A stretch of DNA of 64,000 nt. Origin: Ramazzottius varieornatus. Its lineage: Eukaryota; Tardigrada; Eutardigrada; Parachela; Ramazzottiidae. The stretch is from NCBI GenBank assembly GCA_001949185.1, contig BDGG01000008.1, positions 1,648,655-1,712,654 on the forward strand. The letters run 5' to 3'. Both the position numbers and the translations under genes were made by a program. Numbering within the stretch: the stretch's first letter is position 1; each line of letters begins with the position of its first letter. The notes under the pieces are model-generated. The model did not search any database. It was not told the origin of the DNA and saw only the letters and a program-made list of their open reading frames with translations. Positions 53,273-64,000 of this stretch are shown here, one piece after another.

Positions 53273-55214
53273 ATGGCACATCGAGGTACGTCTTACCGCG
53301 GCTGATCGAACCACAGGAATTCAGCTCTCACGGTTAACTGAACGAAATTACGCAACTAGTCCGCTATCTGCATTTCAGACTGTCTGCATGCGGAAGAGAA
53401 GCTAGCTCGAGGACAACGCTTGTACTCGAAGAACCGAGCAGTCGAACTGCACTTCCAGGTTCGTCCAAATTTGACCTTTCCTCACGGTACGTACCGGCTA
53501 CATCTGTGACCTATGGAAGATAATGAAAGCTTGTGCAGGACGACGGGAATCTGGTGCTGTATCGTCGCAAAGACTTGACTCCACTTTGGGTACATGCACA
53601 CTTCAATCGCATTCATGGTCGTACCGGGGTTAATTGTAATACTAGTCGACCTGTCGGTGCTTTTTAGTCGAGCAATACAGATGGTCGAGACGCGGACACC
53701 GTCATTATGCAGCGTAAGCGATTTCCTCTGAACTTCTTGAAACTCGTGGAATGAAATACTGTAATGCTTCATGAACTTCGCGCAGTGCGTCGTAGTCAGC
53801 GTGTGCTGTTTGTGTCTTCACACTCGTAAGCTCTACGCTTATTGTGACGTCAGTCCGCTAAGTTCAGGGAGCATTATACTATGTACTGTAGTACGCTGTG
53901 CCTTGCAGACGATGGGAATCTCGTGATGTATGAACACGGACAGCCAATCTGGGTGCGTTAACTTTCCCAAGCTTGTACCTCACTACCTCTGTCACTTAGG
54001 CTCGATCGTTCCGCCAGTTCGAAAAACACCTTTTTGATACTACCAATGTGTAACATCTTTGCAGAAAACCGACACCCATGGTCACTCTGGGGCTACGTTA
54101 TCAGTACAAGATGACGGGAACCTTGTCTTGTATAATCCGGCGAACCAGTCAATCTGGGTACGTACTGTACATCCAGTACACAGTCCGGGTGCCGAGACCA
54201 AAAGCTGTTTTACCAAACACCGGTTTTTATTTGTGTTCCACCCGTAGGCTTCGAACACGGATGGTCTTTGTCCTCAAGATGATCAGTGTAAGCCCAGTGC
54301 CAAATATTAGCGTTGTTACAGTGCCTACGTTGAACCATCTACGTGTAGTTGCACGGAGATAGCTTATCGTGTCGCATTGCGTGTCAACTGCGTCCGTTTA
54401 TGAAATTGTGTTAGTTAGACTGCAATACCCGAATAACAACTGGTGCCTATTGCAGCCCACCTGCATCCAGGTGAGAAGCTAACGCTTGGAGCATCCATCC
54501 ACTCACCTAGCGGCAACCTTGACCTGATCCTGCAGGTTTGTTTTATTGATAGTAACAATGTAATCAAAATGCGACTGATTTTCAAGTAACACTGACGAAA
54601 GCCTGTAATTAGCCGTATGGGCGTTTTAGAGGGATGGGAATTTGGTTCTGTATCGAACACATGACGATTACGCCCTCTGGTACGAAATCCTGAACAGTCC
54701 GGGCTACACCGTCCTCCGATGTTGAGCGGGCTTGTCTTTTGTGTCCGTAGGTCTTCCAATACGCATGGTCTGCAGATCAAGGAGGCGGTAATGCAGGAAG
54801 ACGGAAACTTTGTAAGCCGAACGAGGAACCTCGTTGATTCGCTCATGAAATGCTACCGATAGAGCAGCTCCGGCCGAAGTATGATCATGAGTTTTCCAGG
54901 TTGTGTATGACGTTCACGGTCAAGCTGTCTGGTCTTCCGACACCACCAACTATTTCGGTGCCTGCTGCAAAGTACAGGTGTGAAGAACTGCAAAGCTATT
55001 TGGATCATAAACTTGAGACATACCGCTCATTGGACGTTTGAAGAACCATTCTTTTTTTTCAGGACGATGGAAACTTGTGTAAGAAACGCGCAACTTCCCG
55101 CGACGATCCATAACTTTTTTACCTGCAGAATTTCACGTTGTGAGGTGTTTTTCAGGTGTGTACGATAAAGCGGAGAACTGTATCTGGACTAGTCATACGG
55201 AAGGCCAAGTCTGA
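53273..55214 (+). CDS. Bulb-type (mannose-specific) lectin with two domains
   Basis: Thirteen short exons join in phase to 236 residues: 53273-53285, 53379-53458, 53539-53589, 53668-53713, 53909-53952, 54065-54157, 54248-54287, 54456-54535, 54630-54679, 54751-54811, 54900-54977, 55063-55078, 55156-55214. The protein is two B_lectin domains of about 115 residues, each with three sugar-site motifs QxDxNxVxY: QDDGNLVLY, QHDGNLVMY, QDDGNLVLY, then QRDGNLVLY, QEDGNFVVY and QDDGNLCVY. The sixth site has Cys for Val, next to CCK and ENCIW, so extra disulfides are likely. Each domain begins EEKLARGQRLY or PGEKLTLGASI, and SSNTDG/SSNTHG follow the Trp. No signal peptide is predicted from MAHRDCLHAEEK. 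Such lectins bind mannose; in animals they are sporadic and usually linked to mucus or defence, which is inference here. Confidence 0.9.
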
Positions 55215-55872
55215 GCAAGTGGTTTACGAGACGTCCGCTCTTCCATTTTGTTCTTCGAGATCGGTTTCACGTTGTTGTGTTCGGTATTGCCAAACTGTGG
55301 GTTTCCGGTTTCTCAATGCTTAATCGTGATACCACAGGTTCAGACCACCTTATCAAGCAGAGTCGACACGAACGTCCAACGGATAAAGCTGACAACTTGA
55401 GATACGGTAGTGCAGCTTGACCTCACCACACTGTATCCAGTAGAAAGCACTTCGTCATAGATGTATAATAGAGAAGTTGCACTTTACGCAGATGGTTTGA
55501 ACAAACGACAGTTTGGACAAAACGATTGCATTTAAAAAAGTTTGAACATTCAAGATTTGTAATTCGCCTCGCGATTCATAAAACGAAGGGGGGCTTCGTT
55601 CGTGAATCACGAAGAATATCACCCGTAGATTTCCAACATGGACGAATTGGCGTCAGTAATGCCCTGGCTGGCCCGAAGCACTGGGAAGCGTAATCGACGC
55701 CCGGGCGACACAGGGCCTCCATTCCGGACAATCAGTCAATCGGATCTGCATTTGAACCGGCTCCTTTTTAATTTGGTGGGCTAATTACTGTCGAACAAAC
55801 CACCATGACCAGCAGCGGTCGTTTGTTCCAGAGCCGATGCGTCGGACGCGCCCTATATCGAATGGATCAAAC
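55215..55872. other. Intergenic, nothing recognised
   Basis: Downstream of the lectin. No coding exon, RNA gene or clear repeat is seen before the hAT-like element. Confidence 0.4.
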
Positions 55873-56123
55873 TAGAGCACTGGGCCGCAGGTCCAAAAGT
55901 ACGCTGCAACTGTGCTGCGCACATCACCAGGGCGCTGTACGCTGTGCTGTGCTGCACAACTTTCATGCCTAGTGGCTAAGCAGCTGTGCTGCAGATGCAC
56001 GTTGACCTGGTGCAACTGCGCGGTAGTCTATGGCTTTCTGCTGTAGTTCAAGTGCTGCTGCTGTGCTGCGGCACAGCACAGCAGCAGTGCAGTGCAGCGC
56101 ATGCGGCCAGATTCCGTGCTCTA
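55873..56123. mobile_element. 251-bp hAT-like MITE with perfect 8-bp duplication
   Basis: It starts TAGAGCACTGGGCCGCAGG and ends CGGAATC...GTGCTCTA as inverted ends, flanked on both sides by GATCAAAC (55865-55872 and 56124-56131). The interior is GCTGTGC/GCAGTGC-rich, with a strong palindrome around CTGTGCTGCGGCACAG (about 56061). It belongs to the same family as 3895-4286. No transposase is encoded. Confidence 0.85.
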
Positions 56124-56814
56124 GATCAAACTTCTGCTTATGGGAGGGTCATCGTGTCATAACATTAAAATACTTTGATTTGATTGTTGGAATGCGTTGC
56201 CACCACGATACTACACATCCTCCATTCATCACAGCAGTGATTAGAAATCTATACAACGGTTTGAACTAGTTTATACAAGATCTGGGGGCTGCTTGTGTTT
56301 ACACCGATATTGGTTTAACGAACAAAGGCATTGGCCAACAAAGGCAAGCAACAGAGCACCGTGCATTGTGCAGACTTCGATGTGTATCTAACGCTCACGT
56401 TCAGTCAACGCATGAATTCTAGCCTTGCAAAAATATCAAAGGAGAGGTGAGAATAACAATGCCAGGGCCATTTGTATGTAGTTGGTAAACGGAAATGGGC
56501 AACGAACAGGATATTCAGGACGCTTTGCACTTGCTCGAAAATAAATGCGTTTCCAGCAGCCTGTCCCTGACTCAGTTTTCGATCAAGGTTTTGCTGCGCA
56601 TAGATGCCTGTTCAAGCGAAAGAACACTAAACTGTTTAACGGAGGAAACAGTCTTGACGTACCATCATTGGAATAATGTTTTTTCCTTATCGCCTTTTTT
56701 TTTCCTTATAAACTCGCGGAGAGAAACTTCACTGTATTCGAGTACTAGTTTCCATCACGATTCCGATTGCACTTACCAGATATGCGGCTCTGCGTACTAT
56801 TGCTTGTTGTGTAG

Positions 56815-57115
56815 ACCTGTTACGGCGCAACCTCAATCTACGACATCGCAGATAATGTGACCAACGACTGCAACACCGTGGATCCCCACGTGCTCAAGTC
56901 CTTGCTGCATCGGAACGAAGCTTATTCCACTGGGTTGAACGAGTACATACGGGAGTGGAGCGATGCGGGAGAGAAACCTCCAGAACGCTTTCTTAAATCA
57001 TTGGAATGGTGCATACTCCAAGACCATGAATGGCTGGAATGGTTCAACAAAAAAGCTTATTGCCGTTACTGCGCGTTGGGTTTCACGGGTGGGGTACCCA
57101 TGACCAAGAAAGTCG
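56815..57115 (+). CDS. Candidate internal exon of an unidentified gene
   Basis: An open stretch bounded by a good acceptor (TTGTTGTGTAG before ACCTGT) and donor (AAAGTCG|GTGAGT) reads YGATSIYDIADNVTNDC, then DPHVLKSLLHRNEAYSTGLN, KPPERFLKSLEWC and HEWLEWFNKKAYCRYC. The codon use and composition look real, with four cysteines and clustered aromatics, but I recognise no family. An upstream ATG at 56495 (MGNEQDIQDALHLLENK) may be the first exon, and further exons may lie between 57250 and 57620; neither link is demonstrated. Confidence 0.4.
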
Positions 57116-57854
57116 GTGAGTTTGTCAAAATTCCGATCACCACAATTTCTACCAGGCCGCCGAGAACGCAGTTAGGCATGCCAACCAACATTATCATATC
57201 CAAGCGAAAGCGAATAATCTAGCATTCAAAGAGACCAACATGTAACCGCTGGATCCCAAGAAAAGCTACAAAGTTTCCGTTTTGACTTCGTTATCAATAA
57301 TCGTCGAACTTCTAGCCAGACAGGGAATTGCTGCCCTCGGTCATGACTAGCTCTTCCTCACCCAACTATGTCAATATTTGTGCACTTTCACTTATTCTTA
57401 CTAATATTGTGTGAATTGTTGATGCAGATTTTCTCAACATCGGTTGAGTACGGTAGGCCAAAAACATTCGCTGTCGGTCAGTGTAGTCTCGTACTCTTAG
57501 CCTTGATCAGAAAATTCTCACTTACTTGTCAACCGAAACTTTTGCCCTTCTTTTCTTGTTGTGGGTTCCGACTGTGCGAGCAATACCCGTGCACCTCGGT
57601 AAACATCGAACGAAAATGTTTGACGTGATAATACGGACTTGAGTTTCTTCTAGCATACGTCGATTGGTCAGCATCCGGAACCAGTTTTCGGATCTGAAGA
57701 TCACTTTCTGACGAAATTGTTGTGGCACCAGTACAGTTTTGTGGCTCCACTTTGATTCATCAATCAAACCAATATATTTTCATGTTTCGGCACCATGACC
57801 GTTCCATAAGCAAAAGTTTGATCCATTCGATATAATCATGAGCATTTCACGCAG

Positions 57855-58265
57855 ATGGTCCGTGTAGTGTAATGTAGAATAGTGTAATTGTAAAAGTGCA
57901 ATTACATTTTACACTAGTTTACATTTTACAGACCGAGCGGTTTGTAACGCCTAAAAGTGACAAGGAGCGACGAAAACGACGAACCAGCTATGTCTATGTT
58001 TGCACAGAATATAGATCTCAGTAGTTGTCTTCCGGACAAAGATAAAAATACGGTTGCAGAACGACCATACATTTTTCCGCGTAAGTCAACCGGAATTTGG
58101 ATTTCTGGCGGCAAAAGACCCAAAAATACCGCAAATTCTGGTAGGTAAAAGTTGTGATTACATTTTACATTTACGTTGCAACTTCCCCGTGGTTGTAATG
58201 TCGTGTAAAAGTGTAATCGTAATGTAAATGTAATGTAAAGTGTAATGTAATGTAAAATGTAATGC
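57855..58265. repeat. TGTAATG-rich inverted-repeat element
   Basis: Both ends consist of short TGTAATGTAA / TTACATTTTACA runs in inverted orientation (57865-57930 and 58150-58262), separated by about 220 bp of ordinary sequence. It could be a MITE whose ends have expanded as simple repeats. No coding similarity is seen. Confidence 0.5.
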
Positions 58266-58569
58266 TCATCGTTAATTCGATACAGGGCGCGTCGGCCCTG
58301 GTTCGTTCCATCGTTTTTAGCAAACTCGCTCGCGTTGTGCAACTTTTCAAAGCTTCCAGCGAGTGCTTTTATAAACTACGATTTTCAAAATTAATTAGTT
58401 CTCGTTTGTTCAAACCATTTGCGCAAAGTGCAACTTCGGAAGCTAGGAGTACAAAAAAAATTGTACTCTAGATTGGTACACGAAAAAAAACACGAGCCGG
58501 AAAACAGGCTCAGATAGGAGCAAAGAAGAAGGTTCGTTTCAGCCAAGCAATGTTACGCTCCGCTGTCAG

Positions 58570-58662
58570 CGCACCTTCCAAAATCCTTTCGATGGCGTTT
58601 GATGATAGTGGCAGTTCGGAGATCGAGACCCAGGTTGTATTGTTGGCTGATCCTCGTCAAAT
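58570..58662 (-). pseudogene. Dead duplicate of the last GLUD exon
   Basis: GAGACCCAGGTTGTA, GGCAGTTCGGAG and TTCGATGGC match the true last exon about 590 bp away (59157-59247). Translation gives [14 protein letters not shown] and then shifts frame, losing the conserved Val-Asn-Ala-Ile-Glu block and the stop. It arose by local tandem duplication. Confidence 0.75.
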
Positions 58663-59127
58663 CCCGTAGCGAACAGAAACGTCAACGTACCACAACAGGA
58701 GCAAACTCAAGAGACGCAAACAGAAAACGAATGCCGTGCTGGGTCGGACTGGAAACTGGTTCCTCGCAGGCAATTTACCAAGTCTACGAGCGCACAGGAG
58801 CCGCTAAGGAGCTTGTACTAGAAGTGGCACCACGCTTTGCACCCTGTTTCCGCTTTGCCGTCTGACTACGGAGAATCCCGGTCTTTCTCCATGGCTTTAC
58901 TTACAGGCGTAAGGCACTTCATTCAAGGATCAAGTAATCAAATACACACTCATATCGTACGATAAGACAAAATACCGGTGCTTTTCGGACAACTCAGTCT
59001 CACACATCCCAGGAAAATTAGGATCTGTTAGGGATAAAATTAAAATTCAAGTCCATGGAACCTCTCGAAGAAAAAATCAGGGAACCGTTGCACAGATTCA
59101 CAGGGACAAAAAGCAAAAAAATAAAAT

Positions 59128-61978
<2,851 letters not shown>

Positions 61979-62640
61979 CTTTCTTTCAATCTGCAAAAGC
62001 GAATAATGGCTTTTTTTCCGTTCCCACATAGACAAAGCTGGAAAGAATTCCACGACACAGCCCGCCATCAATGGTCGTCCATAGTTCTGTGGCGAGCCAT
62101 ACACAACAAAACCGCGTTCAAGAGTGTGATTTCACCCACCTAAGTTCTCCTGCTCAAAACAGCTGGAACAAAATATAACAGCAATGAGAAAAGTAGCAGA
62201 ACAGCTCAGCACGAAGGCAATAAACTGAACATCAGGGGATGGATATGAGGCAACAACGTGATCGCAAGAATCTTACCTGTTACGCAAGTATTCCGACGGA
62301 GCAATTCCTCCAAGCTGCAGTGGCCAATTGGTAACTAATACCCGCACCTCACCCTTCTTTAGGCTCCCAGTTTCAAAGGATGAAGCGAAGAACAGAGGAA
62401 CTTAGAACGGAGAACAATAGTGGAAGCGTGTGAGAGGAACAGCTGACAGCATTCCAGGCTTTACCATGTGGAACAAGAAAAGCTCGCCCATCTCTTCCGG
62501 CTGCCTGCCACCCGTATGGCAGAAAAAGAAGGCGTGTGCGGTCGACCAATTATGGGTGCCATTACGTCACGAGCTCGCCCACAGCCGGTAGTACTGTACA
62601 ACATAGACAGCCTCTGACGTCATCGCGATTTCCAGATCTT
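61979..62640. promoter_or_regulatory. GLUD upstream region
   Basis: Upstream of the GLUD start; it should hold the 5' UTR and promoter. A CRE-like TGACGTCATCGCGA lies at 62615-62628, identical over 14 bases to one inside Derlin-2 intron 2. No coding sequence is seen. Confidence 0.4.
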
Positions 62641-62906
62641 CTGACTTCACCCTTTTAACCCCTGTTTTTTGTCGTTGGTCTGTCTGCTCGTGCTCGATAT
62701 GCTTTCCGTCACATCCAGATATAAATCAGCTGAAGGAAAGGAAACCGGATGTCTGGACAAAATCGAACCATTACTTGTTCAGAGTCAGGTCGTGACTGAA
62801 GACAATACCGCCGCTCACTTCGCCGACGCCCCTACTTTTCACGAAATGGGTTTCGACGTCCGGATCTACTGCATCCTGTTACAGTAATCAGTAGTTTTTA
62901 CTACCC

Positions 62907-63401
62907 ATGACCAGCTACCTCAACGTCATGGCCGAACTAGCGCACCCCGACCGTGGTTTTCCCTCCGACAAATAGCTGGCCTATGACGCTCGCCTGCGCA
63001 TCACAGCGGCTCGCCACCCCACCGACTTGAGCCTCTGGTCAACAGTGCACGCCGACATCAAGCAGCGCACATGTCTGACCAACTCTAACGGCCCCTCCAT
63101 TTCACGCGAACACGGTCACAAGGTCCAAGTCCGAGTCACCCAAAGCTATAACCAGCCCTTTCGGACCAACCCCGCCGCAGACGGGGAAATCTGTAAGCGG
63201 TACAACCGTGGCCAGTGTCCCGACGAGCCATGCCCCAATGCCTTCTCCCACTCTTGCTCCTACTGCAAAAAGCCAGGCCATACCCGCTTCTACTGCAACC
63301 GCAATCTCGATCGGTACCACAGCAACGACCGGAACCAACAAGGCGATCGGTCAGGAGGCAGTCGTCATACCGCACAAAGCCTCAACTCCACTAAAGTCTA
63401 A
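62907..63401 (+). pseudogene. DIRS-like retroelement gag (3' part) with nonsense codon
   Basis: The frame reads MTSYLNVMAELAHPDRGF, then hits TAG at 62973-62975, then continues LAYDARLRITAARHPTDLS to a stop at 63399-63401. The C-terminal part has a Cys-rich module EICKRYNRGQCPDEPCPN followed by AFSHSCSYCKKPGHTRFYC, containing a CCHC-type knuckle (C-x2-C-x4-H-x4-C). This arrangement is typical of gag proteins of tyrosine-recombinase retrotransposons. The amber codon means this copy is probably dead, unless the codon is read through. Confidence 0.7.
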
Positions 63402-64000
63402 CACCTTCAGACGTTACCTCCGAGATCATCCCGACCGAGGCTTCGTACAAATGGTGCTGGACATTATCGATAACGGCGCGGACATTGGCTTCAACGGTCC
63501 CCGCTACCCTCGTTTCACAAAGAACTCCGCCACAGCAAGAGAGTTCAGCGAGGTTCTTCTTAAGTCTATTACGAAAGAGGTTGCCTCGGGCCACTCCGTG
63601 GGTCCGTTCTCTTCTCCCCCTTTTCCCAATTTCGTGGTCAGCTCCCTGGGCGTCCGCGAGAAGAAAACCGGAGGTCACCGCATCATCATGGATCTTTCCC
63701 GACCTTTCGGCGACTCTGTTAACGATCACATCAGCCCCGAGGACTACTCCCTTGCTTTCTGTTCCGTCGATGACGCATGCAACATGCTACAGACCGTTGG
63801 CAAAGGCGCACTCATGGCAAAGGAGGACGTAAAGGCAGCCTTCCGCCTAATTCCTGTCCGACCTCTGGACTGGCCTCTTCTCGGCTACATGGTAAGCGGC
63901 TCTTACTACTTCGACGTAGTTCTACCTTTCGGCTGCCGTTCCTCGCCCTTCCTTTTCTGCCTGTTCTCCTATGCGGTGCACTGGATACTCGAACACCACA
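63345..64000 (+). CDS. DIRS/Ngaro-type reverse transcriptase, truncated by window end
   Basis: In the +1 frame relative to gag, an open frame overlaps the gag end and runs to the edge: FRRYLRDHPDRGFVQMVLD, GPFSSPPFPNFVVSSLGVRE, KKTGGHRIIMDLSRPFGDSV and NDHISPEDYSLAF. Next come the palm motifs GALMAKEDVKAAFRLIPV (the first catalytic Asp), DWPLLGYMVSGSYYFDVVLP and FGCRSSPFLFC. NDHI followed by DVKAAFRLIPV and YYFD-x3-LPFGCRS is characteristic of DIRS/Ngaro retrotransposons. The second catalytic motif, RNase H and tyrosine recombinase would lie beyond 64000. Confidence 0.8.

Overview
This window is metazoan nuclear DNA. Nearly every gene is split by short GT-AG introns (mostly 60-250 bp), and the gene set is animal: an LHFPL tetraspan protein, KICSTOR subunit SZT2, an MRP1-type ABC transporter with its extra N-terminal membrane domain, Derlin-2, SRP9, mitochondrial glutamate dehydrogenase and the axonemal dynein assembly factor DNAAF3. 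DNAAF3 implies motile cilia or flagella. An animal GH3-type adenylating enzyme, a bulb-type lectin and DIRS-like, Harbinger, hAT and pogo-like elements suggest an invertebrate, possibly early-branching; the phylum cannot be fixed from sequence alone.

Layout: 1-4994 holds no convincing gene and is a pile of non-autonomous DNA elements (a large foldback with an hAT element in its loop, a 581-bp MITE, a second hAT family). Then come LHFPL (+, 4995-6293), GH3 (-, 6761-9219), DNAAF3 (-, 9695-12272), Derlin-2 (-, 12726-13875) and SRP9 (+, 14314-14800), the last two divergent. 14955-18853 is a decaying tandem array: one intact lipocalin-like gene, one frameshifted copy, one fragment fused to a stray copy of SRP9 exon 3, and a remnant of a transposon-type Ulp1 protease. 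ABCC1/MRP1 occupies 20760-28560 (-) in 20 exons whose phases all join. 28873-34347 is mobile DNA: a pogo-like element with 42-bp inverted repeats, a small TA-flanked MITE and an almost complete PIF/Harbinger element with both its genes. SZT2 fills 34612-51768 (+, more than 30 exons). A two-domain bulb-type lectin (+, 53273-55214), an unidentified exon near 57 kb, GLUD (-, 59128-61978, with a dead copy of its last exon just downstream) and the 5' part of a DIRS-like retroelement running off the right edge complete the window.

The genes do not form one pathway; this is ordinary mixed animal gene content (secretory pathway: SRP9, Derlin-2; nutrient signalling: SZT2; glutamate catabolism: GLUD; export: ABCC1). 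The most unusual large-scale signal is a family of at least two dozen near-palindromic repeats (core AAGTGGCGCAC ... GTGCGCCACTT, about 70 bp core, up to about 124 bp) scattered almost only in introns of seven of the genes, each able to fold as a hairpin in pre-mRNA. No rRNA, tRNA or CRISPR array was recognised.
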